From the NCBI GenBank assembly GCA_030603385.1, contig JAUVXW010000001.1, positions 186,001-250,000 on the forward strand: a stretch of 64,000 nt of DNA, read 5' to 3'. The number at the start of each line of letters is the position of its first letter. Position 1 is the stretch's first letter. Of this stretch, positions 19,973 to 30,507 are shown piece after piece. The translations under genes and the position numbers were made by a program. The notes beneath the pieces are model-generated. The model was not told where the DNA came from and did not search any database. It saw nothing but the letters and a program-made list of their open reading frames with translations. The DNA comes from Promethearchaeota archaeon. Its GTDB lineage: Archaea > Asgardarchaeota > Lokiarchaeia > Sigyniarchaeales > SOKP01.

Positions 19973-20740
19973 TCATTTTAGTTTTCTTGCTTTAATAATG
20001 AATCTATGATCATTCGAGTCTAATTCTAAATATCCCCTTTCATCGATATGCGAGTGAATTTCCAGTAATTTATTATAATATTTCTCTATAGAAAAACCAG
20101 GTAGTTCCCAAGGAACAGCTTTAAGGTGATAAACTATAGCTCCAACATCAAAAATTCTTGTTGATGTGATATTTTCTTTTCTTTCTAATATCTCAAAACC
20201 AGTCGTTTCTAATTTGTTTACTGCATAATCTAGATTCCATTCTATTTCAATTTCTAGTTCTTCCCTTCCAGTTAAAAGAAGCCTGAGTTTTGAGTCGTTT
20301 TTATCTCCAACTTGTTGAGTAATGAAAATTCCGTTAGATTTGAGAACTCTATATATTTCTATTTGGGAGTAAAATTCATGGCGATTAATGATTAAATCAA
20401 ATTCTTCATCCTTGAAGGGAAGGTGCTCATCATCTTTGCAATAAAATACCTTCGCACCTAAAGGTTCTAATTTTTTTTTAGCAATAGACACGTTAGGTTC
20501 ATATTTTTCAGTAGCACAAGTATGTTTTGGTAAAGGTACAAGGGATGATAAAAATTCACCTCCTCCTGTTCCCATGTCTAGAAGAGATTCAGACTTCCTT
20601 ATAAGAGGTAAAAGCATACTTGTATAACTCCAAGTTAAAGGAGCATTTACGATCCTATCACTAATATACGAAAAATCCCACCCTGAGAAAGGATGATCAG
20701 CTTCTGAAATAAGAAAATTAAATAGTTCATTACTTCTCAT
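19973..20740 (-). CDS. SAM-dependent methyltransferase
   Basis: LLDMGTGGGEFLSSL; DEHLPFKDEEFDLIINRHEFY. Confidence 0.88.
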   Translation of the reverse strand: MRSNELFNFLISEADHPFSGWDFSYISDRIVNAPLTWSYTSMLLPLIRKSESLLDMGTGGGEFLSSLVPLPKHTCATEKYEPNVSIAKKKLEPLGAKVFYCKDDEHLPFKDEEFDLIINRHEFYSQIEIYRVLKSNGIFITQQVGDKNDSKLRLLLTGREELEIEIEWNLDYAVNKLETTGFEILERKENITSTRIFDVGAIVYHLKAVPWELPGFSIEKYYNKLLEIHSHIDERGYLELDSNDHRFIIKARKLK

Positions 20741-20874
20741 AAAAAATCACACAAAATTTAATTATAGCAAATTCAAGCTTCTAATTATTTCAAAATTCTT
20801 TCTTTAAACAATATTATCTGTATTAATAATTTTTAAAAAGGATTTATGTTAAAATGTAATATATTTAGAAATAA

Positions 20875-22068
20875 TTGAATTTAAAAATGAATTATGATGT
20901 AGTAGTTTCGGGAGCAGGTCCGGCAGGTTCTAAGTGTGCTGAAGTTATAGCAAAAGCGGGTTATAAAGTTGCTTTAATTGAAAAAGATATAAATTATCGA
21001 AAGCCATGTGGTGGGGGGCTCCCTAGAGCTAGCATATATAAATATTACCCGCAATTGAGGAAATTAGATTTGGTTAAAAAAAATGCAATTTTAATGTTTT
21101 CTGCCGATCATCATAAACTCGAACACTCTTATAAAGATTCTGAAGATAACCCAATTGTAATAGATAGGTTGGAGTTTGATAATTTAGTGAGAAATGTAGC
21201 AGTTGAGGCTGGAGCGGAACTCTTTGATAAGAATATATCATACGACTTCATATATAAAGATCAAAAAAGAGTTGGAATTAGAACAAAAACGCCCTTAGGT
21301 GTAAAGGAATATTTAGCTAATATAATTATTATTGCAGATGGAATGAGCTCTAAACTAGCTAACAAATCGGGATTAAGGGGGAAATGGAAACCTCTAGAAA
21401 TAGGCATAGGTAAAGTCGAGATTTTAGAGGGTCACAATAATTTAAATGAGAGGTGTACATATTTCTTTTTTAAAGAATATGGGTATAACTGGATCTTCCC
21501 AATAGATAAACAGAAATTCAATATTGGGTTAATTACGTATTACGAGAGTAATTTAAAATATAACTTAAATAATCTGTTTAAGGAATTCCTCCATGAGGTG
21601 CGTAATAAAAACCTGCTGTTAGAAAAAGATTATAAAGTAATATGGTCAGCATCATTTCCTGAGCCAGCAACGGGAGTTTTGGAAAAAAGTCTTTATGGTG
21701 ATAATATAATTCTTATAGGTGACGCAGCGGGATTTGTTGCTCCTATCAGCGGAGAAGGTATTCATGGTGCCATTGTCTCTGGTCAAGTAGCTGGAGAAAC
21801 TTCTATAGGTGCTATAGAAAAAGAAGATTTTACAGTGAATTCTCTTAAGGAGTTTAAAAAACATCCAAAAATTAGAAAGATTATTAGAATGTTTAAATTC
21901 CAACATAAATTTGTAAATTTCATTTACGAAAACGAGGGTGAAAACATTAATAAAGCCTTTAAGATGGCAGAAGAGAGTAGTGAATTTAAACAAATAATTA
22001 TAAATACCTTTATTTTCGGTCAAACACCCCCTAAAGATTTTATTTCGCAAATAAAAGGTATGAATTAA
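20875..22068 (+). CDS. Geranylgeranyl reductase family FAD-dependent oxidoreductase (paralogue 1)
   Basis: VVVSGAGPAGSKCAEVIAKAG; YRKPCGGGLP; GDAAGFVAPISGEGIHGAI. Confidence 0.92.
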   Translation: MNLKMNYDVVVSGAGPAGSKCAEVIAKAGYKVALIEKDINYRKPCGGGLPRASIYKYYPQLRKLDLVKKNAILMFSADHHKLEHSYKDSEDNPIVIDRLEFDNLVRNVAVEAGAELFDKNISYDFIYKDQKRVGIRTKTPLGVKEYLANIIIIADGMSSKLANKSGLRGKWKPLEIGIGKVEILEGHNNLNERCTYFFFKEYGYNWIFPIDKQKFNIGLITYYESNLKYNLNNLFKEFLHEVRNKNLLLEKDYKVIWSASFPEPATGVLEKSLYGDNIILIGDAAGFVAPISGEGIHGAIVSGQVAGETSIGAIEKEDFTVNSLKEFKKHPKIRKIIRMFKFQHKFVNFIYENEGENINKAFKMAEESSEFKQIIINTFIFGQTPPKDFISQIKGMN

Positions 22069-22117
22069 ATATTTTATAAAAGAAGAACTCAATATCATTA
22101 AAACAGGTGTTATTAGC

Positions 22118-23302
22118 ATGTATGATGTAATAGTTTCAGGAGCTGGTCCAGCAGGATCCAGATGTGCAGAAATTTTAGCTCGGAATGGTTTTAATGTTGC
22201 ATTAATAGAAAGGGATACTAATTGGAGAAAGCCATGTGGGGGTGGCTTAAGTGCACGAATCATGAATAAATATTATCCACAACTAAGAAAGTTAAATCCT
22301 GTATTAAAAAAGGGCGGATTTATGTTTTCTGCTGATTTTCATAAAATAGAATATAATTGGGAAGGTTTTGGGGGAGATTCAGTCGTAATGGATCGATTAG
22401 AATTAGATAATTTGATTAGAGATATTGCAGTTGAAGCTGGAGCAGAACTTTTTGATAAAAATATTTCATTTGACTTTATCATTAAAAATCAGAAAAAAAT
22501 TGGAATTAAAACGAAAACTACATCTGGAACTAAAGAGTATTTAGGAAAAATAATAGTAATAGCTGATGGAATGAGTTCTAAATTAGCAGTAAAATCCGGT
22601 TTGAGAGAGCGTTGGAAAATTGAAAATATTGGATTGGCAAAATGCTCGATCATTGAAGGTAAAACAGATTTTGATGAGACGAAATCCTATATTTATTTTA
22701 GACCTTATAAAGGATATGGATGGGTTTTTCCTATAGATGATAAACGAATTAATATTGGTTGTGGTACATTTGAAGAAGATAATCTTAATTATAATTTAAA
22801 TCAGATTTATGATGATTTTATAAATAATCCTAATATTAAACAGTATTTTTCTGGATCTAATTATAAAAATAAATGGACAGGAGCGTTTCCACTTCCCGCG
22901 AAAGGGATATTAGAAAAGAGTTTATATGGAGATAATATCATGATCGTTGGTGATGCTGCTGGATTTGTGTCCCCAATTAGTGGGGAAGGTATTCATCCAA
23001 GCATAGTGTCTGGACAGGTCGCTGCTGAAACGGCAATTAAAGCGATTGATGAGGATGATATTTCTAAGAAATCTTTAAAGTCTTACAAACAACATCCCAA
23101 TATTAAGAAGATAATTAGGAATTTCAAATTAAAACGTTCAATGGTGGAATTTTTTTATGAAAATGAAGGAAAAAATCTTGATATAATGTTTAAATTAGCG
23201 GAAGCTGATGAAGATTTTAAAACTCAGGTTATAAATATGTTCTTTTCTAACGCTGCTCCTTCAAATGAATTTTTTACAAAAGTTAGAGCTTCAAGTATGT
23301 GA
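22118..23302 (+). CDS. Geranylgeranyl reductase family FAD-dependent oxidoreductase (paralogue 2)
   Basis: VIVSGAGPAGSRCAEILARNG; WRKPCGGGLS; GDAAGFVSPISGEGIHPSI; tandem with the previous gene. Confidence 0.92.
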   Translation: MYDVIVSGAGPAGSRCAEILARNGFNVALIERDTNWRKPCGGGLSARIMNKYYPQLRKLNPVLKKGGFMFSADFHKIEYNWEGFGGDSVVMDRLELDNLIRDIAVEAGAELFDKNISFDFIIKNQKKIGIKTKTTSGTKEYLGKIIVIADGMSSKLAVKSGLRERWKIENIGLAKCSIIEGKTDFDETKSYIYFRPYKGYGWVFPIDDKRINIGCGTFEEDNLNYNLNQIYDDFINNPNIKQYFSGSNYKNKWTGAFPLPAKGILEKSLYGDNIMIVGDAAGFVSPISGEGIHPSIVSGQVAAETAIKAIDEDDISKKSLKSYKQHPNIKKIIRNFKLKRSMVEFFYENEGKNLDIMFKLAEADEDFKTQVINMFFSNAAPSNEFFTKVRASSM

Positions 23303-23414
23303 TTCACAAAATTAAATTTATAGAATTTTTTTATAAATTTTTCGCTCTCCAAGGTTTTAAAAGAGTGGGATTGGGTTTTTTTATTTAAAAACAACTCTAA
23401 AAATTGTGTATCAA

Positions 23415-23582
23415 ATGGGAACTGAAATAGAATTTATTCCTCGAATTGAATTATTGACCTGTCCATTTATCGAAAAATGTGAACTTCCAAAATTACGATT
23501 TTTATGTAAAATTCCTGAATGCAAGAATTGCATCGAATATAGGGATTGGTTAAAAAAACTAAAGTCCAGAATTCTTTATTAG
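23415..23582 (+). CDS. Small Cys-rich protein, 55 aa
   Basis: Not in the supplied track: MGTEIEFIPRIELLTCPFIEKCELPKLRFLCKIPECKNCIEYRDWLKKLKSRILY. Confidence 0.5.
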   Translation: MGTEIEFIPRIELLTCPFIEKCELPKLRFLCKIPECKNCIEYRDWLKKLKSRILY

Positions 23583-23712
23583 ATTAAATTTAGATTTAAA
23601 ACAAAACCACTCACTTCTAAGTTCGGTATAGATAGATAAAATAATTATATAATCTATTATACTTAATCTTAGTTTAATGGAGATTAAATATTTGTAAGGA
23701 GAACTTTAAAAC

Positions 23713-24765
23713 ATGGGTGAAATCAATCCTAAAATTTTAGTAGTTTCTGATATTCATTTAGGTTCCTTGGATAGCGAAAAAGATTTATTTATTCAATTTT
23801 TAAGAAAAATTGTTAATGGAGAGTTTGAAACTGAATTAAAAGCCCTTATAATATTAGGAGATTTTATTGATTTATGTACAGATATTCCTAAAACTCTTTT
23901 AAAAAGGGAGCAAATCCAAGAAATATTCACTCTTTTACTAGAAATCAAAAGGAATATAAATCTCGTTTTTGTACTTGGAAATCATGAAATCCCTGTTACG
24001 GGAGATTACGATGAGAAATTTAAACGTCGAAAAGAAAAATTTTTGAGAAGGTTTAAGAGTAGCAAATTCGGTGAGTTGTTTGATAATGAGATTTACTATC
24101 AATATTTATTATTAAAAAAGTTAAACAACGAGGACATGCTTTTGTTATATGATACACGAGATCAAATTGAGGATAATCCTGTTAACAAGATAAGAATTGA
24201 TGGACTTGAATTAGAGGAGGATTATAGATGTTTTATGACGCATGGTTATCAATTCGATGGTGATGTATATCGCTTTTTTGTAGGACAGATATGGAAATCT
24301 TTAATCTCTAACAATAAATTTGAAATAAAAGAGACTTATGATTATTTTTGGAACGCAGTAATTAAAAATGGCAGAAAAATTAAACCTATTACATTTAGAA
24401 AGATGAAAGAAGAATTGGCTAACTTGAAAAATGAGTCAATAGAATCACAACATACCCTTTTCTCAGGATTAAATATTTTAGAATTTAATCTAATTAAAGC
24501 AAACATGCGTGTATTGAAAAAATGGGAACACGCTAGTAAACCTGATTACTATTTTGATGAGATAAAAAGGTTCTTAGAGGATGACGAATATGATTTATCA
24601 AAAATAAATCATTTAATATACGGACATTCGCACCATAAGGGAATGTATAAAGGAACGGTAAATGGCCATTCAATAGAAATTATTAACGATGGCTCATGGC
24701 AACATATGCATCCTTCCTATGTAGAAATTCTTAATCGGGGTAAAATCAATTTAAAATCTCTATAA
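23713..24765 (+). CDS. Calcineurin-like metallophosphoesterase
   Basis: VVSDIHLGS; LGDFIDL; VLGNHE; YGHSHHKG. Confidence 0.93.
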   Translation: MGEINPKILVVSDIHLGSLDSEKDLFIQFLRKIVNGEFETELKALIILGDFIDLCTDIPKTLLKREQIQEIFTLLLEIKRNINLVFVLGNHEIPVTGDYDEKFKRRKEKFLRRFKSSKFGELFDNEIYYQYLLLKKLNNEDMLLLYDTRDQIEDNPVNKIRIDGLELEEDYRCFMTHGYQFDGDVYRFFVGQIWKSLISNNKFEIKETYDYFWNAVIKNGRKIKPITFRKMKEELANLKNESIESQHTLFSGLNILEFNLIKANMRVLKKWEHASKPDYYFDEIKRFLEDDEYDLSKINHLIYGHSHHKGMYKGTVNGHSIEIINDGSWQHMHPSYVEILNRGKINLKSL

Positions 24766-24922
24766 GCTTAACCTTTTTTAAAGATTATGTAAAATTAACA
24801 ACAATTGTTAGTTTTAGAGATCAGTTGTACATTTAAATAATGTTCACAATTTATAAATCTCAACTTTTATTTTAAATTATTAATCTTAAAATATTTAATT
24901 CATTAGAGTTTAGATTTTATTA

Positions 24923-25531
24923 ATGACAACACAAGATACTCCAATCTTTAAGGTAAATGATGGTAATAAGCCGATCTATATTTTAAAGATCGTAATTTTA
25001 GGCCAGGAGCGTGTAGGAAAGACATGTATAGCCAAACGCTTATGTTTTAATACTTTCGAAGTTGAAACAAAGGAAACGTTGGGAATCGAGTTCTATACCT
25101 ATGACCTTCCCATTACAGTAAGCGGAGATGAAACTTTTGTTAGAATTAGCATATGGGATTTTGGTGGCCGGGAGCAGTTTAAAAAATTATTTCCATATTA
25201 CATTAATGGTGCCAATGGTATATTTATGGTATTCAGTTTAGTGGATCTTCAAACCTTACTAAGATTAGATTGGTGGTATGAAAGATTAGGTGAATATAAT
25301 CATGCGGAAACTCCAAGAATGTTTGTTGGCGCCAAAAATGATATTATTGGAAATGTTGACGATAAGACGCGAGTAGATAAATTAGTAGTAGATAGATTTA
25401 TGAAACGGCACGCTGAAAGTGATTTTTACAAATGCTCTTCGAAGGAAAATTTTAATATTAAGAAAATTTTTAAAGAGCTAGTTATTAAGATTTTAGAGAA
25501 GAATAAATTAGATTACGAACGAATTGGTTAA
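24923..25531 (+). CDS. Ras/Rab-superfamily small GTPase
   Basis: GQERVGKTCIAKRL, WDFGGREQFKKLF, GAKNDI, SSKENFNIKKIF. Confidence 0.93.
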   Translation: MTTQDTPIFKVNDGNKPIYILKIVILGQERVGKTCIAKRLCFNTFEVETKETLGIEFYTYDLPITVSGDETFVRISIWDFGGREQFKKLFPYYINGANGIFMVFSLVDLQTLLRLDWWYERLGEYNHAETPRMFVGAKNDIIGNVDDKTRVDKLVVDRFMKRHAESDFYKCSSKENFNIKKIFKELVIKILEKNKLDYERIG

Positions 25532-25667
25532 AGTAAAGTAATCTTTTTTCCTACTAAAACCACAAATGAACTTTTTCTAAGGGAACGTATAATAGTTGAT
25601 ATATTTCAAGAAGAAATACTACCAACTAAAGAGGAACTTTCTGAATTAATGAGTAGAACATTCATAA

Positions 25668-26645
25668 TTAAATAAGGATTACAATTACACCAAAAATAGT
25701 CAGAATTACACCAATAAAGCCAAATTTAGAAATTTTTTCCTTGTTTACAAAATAAGTTAATGGAAGGGAAAATAGAGGGCTTGCACTTGCGATTAATGCT
25801 ACAACATCAGCTCCTGCTACATGTACGGATTCAGTATATAGATGTGCTCCAAGTGAAGTTCCTATAATTGAAGCACTTATTAATAAAACCCATGTACGGA
25901 GAGATTTCTTTTTATTAGCGAAATTATTGTTTTCTTTATTTAAGTAATTCTCCCTCCACACCATTGAGCTCAAGATCAATAAAGCAAATGGGAACCGGAT
26001 TACATTTCCTATAATAGAACTAAGTTCTTCTACTTGGATAATCTTATCTATTCTGACAATAGCAACTTCAATCATAACAGCCCCAATAGCCCAACCTAGA
26101 GATGCAGCAAAACAAAAAATAATTGCTTTAACTATATCTTTTCTAAATATTTCTTGAAATCTGATTTTAATTGTTTGTTTTGCGATAGAGTTTTTATTAT
26201 CGTTTGAATTCTCAGAGTTTATTTTGGCTTTACCAATTATAATGATTCCAACACCAATTAGGAGGAGTGAGAAAATTAAATTAAGTTTAAATGGTCTATT
26301 GAGAAAAATTAGAGATAGTATGAATGTAAATAGTGGAAAAGTCATCGAAATAGCAAGTGCAATAGTTGTTCCTAGTTTTTTTTGAGCAGTAAAATAAGCT
26401 GTATCCCCTATCACTTGACCAAAAACGAAACTAAAAATTAACAACACCCATAATTCCAAGGGGATTATAAAAATAAGGTTTAACTGATTTAAAAAGAAAA
26501 CTATAAGGATGAAGGTTAATGTACCTACAGCTGTTCGAAAAAAATTGATAAAAGTTGGGCTAGCTTCATGCTCTGTTTTGCGAAAAATAACATTAGACGC
26601 AACAAATGTTAACACAGCTAAAATTGCGATGATTTCTCCTGGCAT
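25668..26645 (-). CDS. EamA/DMT-type transporter
   Basis: About 10 TM segments; duplicated EamA-like halves; final ALIASASPLFSLPLTYFVNKEKISKFGFIGVILTIFGVIVILI. Confidence 0.85.
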   Translation of the reverse strand: MPGEIIAILAVLTFVASNVIFRKTEHEASPTFINFFRTAVGTLTFILIVFFLNQLNLIFIIPLELWVLLIFSFVFGQVIGDTAYFTAQKKLGTTIALAISMTFPLFTFILSLIFLNRPFKLNLIFSLLLIGVGIIIIGKAKINSENSNDNKNSIAKQTIKIRFQEIFRKDIVKAIIFCFAASLGWAIGAVMIEVAIVRIDKIIQVEELSSIIGNVIRFPFALLILSSMVWRENYLNKENNNFANKKKSLRTWVLLISASIIGTSLGAHLYTESVHVAGADVVALIASASPLFSLPLTYFVNKEKISKFGFIGVILTIFGVIVILI

Positions 26646-26711
26646 TGTACACGTAAATTAAAGAACACATAAATTGTTTTCCATTAAAATGACATTATAA
26701 ATGGATAAATA

Positions 26712-28184
26712 CTAATTATTTTCTTTACTAAGTTGTGATATTTTTTTTCCAAATTCAAATAATTTTAAGAAGGATTTAGCCGCTGCTTCAAGAGAGGGAT
26801 AAACAAGGAAATTATCCTTAAGAAGCATATCAACAAAAATTTTGCCAGATTCACTAGGATACTGATGTAAAATGATCATCATAGTTTTATTTTGTTTTTC
26901 TACATAATCTCTTATTTCTAATAAGTTATTATAATACCCTTTAAAGCGTCTACCTTCTATATCTTTCCAAGCATCTGTTTCTAATATTATCAAACTTATG
27001 TTTTCATCAATTGCAGCCTTGGTCACATCTACAAGTTCTTTTTGATATGTTACAAATGGTAAATCTAAAGGATTTGACAAACTACCTATTCGTATTGGAT
27101 AGATATTAGTGAGTTTTTCCAAAGTTTCACCTTTAAAGTGAGGGACTTCAAACCCCATTTCTATTAAGGTATCCGTTGCTAAGATTCCAAACCCACCAGA
27201 CCATAATATAATTAAGACCCTTTTATTGCTTGGATATTCAATCTCCCTTTCAAGCTTCTTGAATCGTTTAAAATAAGAAGAAAATAAATAAGTATCATCA
27301 ATTAATTCATCCAGAGAGGAAGAAGCCTCAATAATAGGCGTTTGCTTAAACACAGCATTCCATATATTCTTCTTAGTTGCCATAGATCCTGTATGTGATA
27401 ATACTGCAGTTTGGCCTCTTTCAGTTTTTCCTCCTCTCATAAATAAAACTGGTTTTTTCATACCTTTTAAAACTTTAAATAAATTTTTTCCTTCATCCTT
27501 ATGAATTGGGGAAATTCCTTCAAAGTATACGCAAATTACATCCGTATCCTTATCATCATTCAAATATTGTAAAACCTCAGAAATTTGAATATCAACACAA
27601 TTACCAATACTTACTCCAATTGAAAATCGAAGGTGATATCTCCTAGATCCAAATTTAATCATTTTTGAATGTAAATCTCCCGATTGAAAAATCAGACCAA
27701 TATTTCCATGTTCTTCTGGAAATGAAGAATAGTAAGCTGTTTTTCCTTGTGGACTATAAATTCCCATGCAATTTGGACCGATACTTCTTGTATTTTTGTA
27801 ATCATCTAATATTTCTTTTATTTTGTATTCAATTTCAGTACCAGTTTTATCAAATTCACCTGTTCCTGCAGTAAATATATGAATAAAATTCACTTTCTTT
27901 TTTGAAAGAACCTCTTGTAAAGCTTGAACAAGAAGGTCTCTTCTAATAGATAATATCAAAAGATCAATTTTATCTACGGGAATTTCATCAATGGATTTAT
28001 AGCACTTAAGCCCTAAGAAACTTTCCTCTTTGGGAGAAACTAAATATAAATTTTCTAGATTAAATCCCTGTCTTCTAAATCCTTTTACAAAGAAATCGAC
28101 AGTTCTACTAACTCTATATATGACAACATTTTTTGGTTTAAACAGCAATTCTAAAGATTGGTTATTATCATCTGACTCCAACAT
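26712..28184 (-). CDS. CoA-binding / ADP-forming acyl-CoA synthetase alpha-like protein
   Basis: GPNCMGIYSP; FQSGDLHSKMIKF; AVLSHTGSMATKK; SLSNPLDLP. Confidence 0.8.
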   Translation of the reverse strand: MLESDDNNQSLELLFKPKNVVIYRVSRTVDFFVKGFRRQGFNLENLYLVSPKEESFLGLKCYKSIDEIPVDKIDLLILSIRRDLLVQALQEVLSKKKVNFIHIFTAGTGEFDKTGTEIEYKIKEILDDYKNTRSIGPNCMGIYSPQGKTAYYSSFPEEHGNIGLIFQSGDLHSKMIKFGSRRYHLRFSIGVSIGNCVDIQISEVLQYLNDDKDTDVICVYFEGISPIHKDEGKNLFKVLKGMKKPVLFMRGGKTERGQTAVLSHTGSMATKKNIWNAVFKQTPIIEASSSLDELIDDTYLFSSYFKRFKKLEREIEYPSNKRVLIILWSGGFGILATDTLIEMGFEVPHFKGETLEKLTNIYPIRIGSLSNPLDLPFVTYQKELVDVTKAAIDENISLIILETDAWKDIEGRRFKGYYNNLLEIRDYVEKQNKTMMIILHQYPSESGKIFVDMLLKDNFLVYPSLEAAAKSFLKLFEFGKKISQLSKENN

Positions 28185-28773
28185 TTTCCTCAGATTTTAG
28201 TATTAATTTTGTATTACAATTATAACAATATATAGGAGTTGAATTAAATTCTGTTCCACAATTAGGACACTTTGATCTTATATTGCTTATGATAACGTTT
28301 AAATCCTCTATTTGTTCCTCAATTTTAACTTTTGTAATCTTTTTTAATGTCAAAGATATTCCTATGGAAACTATGACAATTAATAATATTAGTAAGATCG
28401 AATGTAGAATATGAAAAGAAAATTTGGAATCAAAATAATCTCTTGAATAACGGTAAAGAAAAATATACACAAAAAAATTTGGAAAGAAGAAAGTCATTAT
28501 ATTCATTGAATAAGCTTTTTTAAATTCATTATATAAGAAAATAGGAATGATTGACACCAAGATCCAAATAAAGTACATAAATAACAAACCAGATAAATCA
28601 TTAAATAAAACATAATTCGCTATGAATTGGGTAATCCTTTTCTGAGCACTTGAAGCATCAATATCAAAAATTATATTAAACTGATAGCCAAAATAAAATA
28701 TAAATAAACTCAGAATAAGAATCTGAATAATAAAGAGAATAATTTTACTCCGAAAAAAATCGATTATCTTCAT
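28168..28773 (-). CDS. Membrane protein with C-terminal zinc ribbon
   Basis: Several TM segments then CPNCGTEFNSTPIYCYNCNTKL. Confidence 0.7.
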   Translation of the reverse strand: MKIIDFFRSKIILFIIQILILSLFIFYFGYQFNIIFDIDASSAQKRITQFIANYVLFNDLSGLLFMYFIWILVSIIPIFLYNEFKKAYSMNIMTFFFPNFFVYIFLYRYSRDYFDSKFSFHILHSILLILLIVIVSIGISLTLKKITKVKIEEQIEDLNVIISNIRSKCPNCGTEFNSTPIYCYNCNTKLILKSEENVGVR

Positions 28774-28940
28774 TATTAATTATTTAAATTATAACCAAAA
28801 ATTAAACTCTTTTAAACTTCAATTGAAATTCTCGCTGAAAATGATAAAATTTTTATTTTTAAATAAAACCACTTAGTATTTTCTTCTAATAGGTTCAACT
28901 CATATTTATTAAAAAACTCTGAAGGTGATTTCTTTATCTA

Positions 28941-29963
28941 TTATAACGTGTGATTATTTCTTTTCTTTTTTAATGTTCTATACACAGTACCTATTATTAA
29001 AATAAATAATGAACTAACTAGGAGTCCAATGTCATATCCTGGAATCTTTACGCTACTCGTATTTCGCTCTGGACATTCTATTAATGGATAATTATCTTGA
29101 TTTCCTGCAGAGCCAGAAATATTATAGGGAATATCCCCAATACCATCATCATCCACATCATTGTAAGGATAATCATCCCAATAATTTCCTATAATTCCAT
29201 TATCCCAATAATTGTTAATACCATCATCTAATGCATTAGAAGTATTATTAAGACAATTTAAGTATACCTGATTATTCGAAGTATTAGAATATAAAGCGAT
29301 CCCATAATTTCCATTATCCTTGATAATATTCTCCGAAATGACATTATTCTCACAACCAGGATGCAAACATATTCCAACATCTAGGTTACCTGACACAATA
29401 TTGTGTGAAATTGTATTATTACGAGTGTGACCACCCGAAGCATCTAATATTATTCCAAAAACTAATCCGTTTGAAGCATTATTATTTGAAATTATATTGT
29501 AGCTTGAATTTCCCATATATATTAATGCTCCTGTATTTACTGCCATACTATTCTCCGTTATTTTACCATTAGAAACATTCCCTAGTACAATTCCTGGATA
29601 TCCAGATGATATGAAATGGCAATCTTTTATTATAAAATACTTCATAGAATTGCTAATAATTAAGGGGATGGTAGGAATGCTGGGAATATTGAAGATATGA
29701 TTCTTTATAATAAATGGATTACTTGATGTTCCAGATCCAGTACAATAACCTTGATCTTTTGCCCAGCTCCAATTTGTAAGGCTCCCAGGAAGGTCGTTTA
29801 TCCATATTGGAGTATCATATATTGTAGAAATTTGTGGAATATCTTTTCTAGAAATTTCCTCAGATTTATGATGTATAATGTATGGAATGCTGAAATAGAG
29901 AGGAGGTATAAACAAAGTCACTATTAGTGAATAAACTAAGAATCTTTTTGCATTTATTTTCAT
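28941..29963 (-). CDS. Secreted right-handed beta-helix (NosD/PbH1-like) protein with C-terminal membrane anchor
   Basis: N-terminal hydrophobic segment; NxIS/NxxxxN repeats; NYWDDYPYNDVDDDGIGDIPYNI; C-terminal IPGYDIGLLVSSLFILIIGTVYRTLKKKR. Confidence 0.85.
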   Translation of the reverse strand: MKINAKRFLVYSLIVTLFIPPLYFSIPYIIHHKSEEISRKDIPQISTIYDTPIWINDLPGSLTNWSWAKDQGYCTGSGTSSNPFIIKNHIFNIPSIPTIPLIISNSMKYFIIKDCHFISSGYPGIVLGNVSNGKITENSMAVNTGALIYMGNSSYNIISNNNASNGLVFGIILDASGGHTRNNTISHNIVSGNLDVGICLHPGCENNVISENIIKDNGNYGIALYSNTSNNQVYLNCLNNTSNALDDGINNYWDNGIIGNYWDDYPYNDVDDDGIGDIPYNISGSAGNQDNYPLIECPERNTSSVKIPGYDIGLLVSSLFILIIGTVYRTLKKKRNNHTL

Positions 29964-30134
29964 TAATCTAAACCGATTTAAGTCTTAAATTTTATTTGGA
30001 TTATAGTTTAATCAAATGATTTTATTTATTAATATTCCTATTATTAACTTTTTTTGAAATTCTATTTCAATAACTGGTCAGTCTTTTAATAAACTCCTTT
30101 TTTAACGATTTTGAATTCAATTTTTCTATTAACA

Positions 30135-30200
30135 TAGATGCAATCCTAAGGTTCTTCTTTTCCAAAAAACTGTTAATTAGGATTGTTAGAGTTGCATCTA
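30135..30200. repeat. 15-bp inverted repeat (with a 9-nt bulge) directly upstream of a truncated GTPase ORF
   Basis: TAGATGCAATCCTAA (30135-30149) vs TTAGGA-ttgttagag-TTGCATCTA (30177-30200). Confidence 0.7.
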
Positions 30201-30216
30201 AATTAGTTTTTTATTA

Positions 30217-30507
30217 ATGTATGATATTACAAATGCTCAAACGTTAAAGCGATTATCTGAGTGGGTTCAACTAGCGAAGAACTATAAAGAGGATGTCCCA
30301 ATTTTATTAGTGGGAAATAAAATTGATTTGGAACAGAAAAGAGAAGTCTCTAAAGAGCAAATTGAAAGATTTAAAGTAAATAACAAAATATCAGAATCGA
30401 TGGAGATCTCTCTAGAAACGGGAGAAAATGTGGAAGAGATGTTTTTGAGACTTACAAAAATGCTTCTAAACAAATTAGATGGGAAAAAAAGGAAAAAAAG
30501 GAAATAA
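30217..30507 (+). pseudogene. C-terminal half of a Rab-like small GTPase (no P-loop or switch regions)
   Basis: MYDITNAQTLKRLSEWVQLAKNYKEDVPILLVGNKIDLEQ...SLETGENVEEMF keeps G4/G5 only; in-frame TAA at 30199 upstream. Confidence 0.75.

Noticed and set aside
21652-22263. 203-aa minus-strand ORF
   Set aside because: Fully antisense to the two geranylgeranyl reductase genes; no recognisable family.
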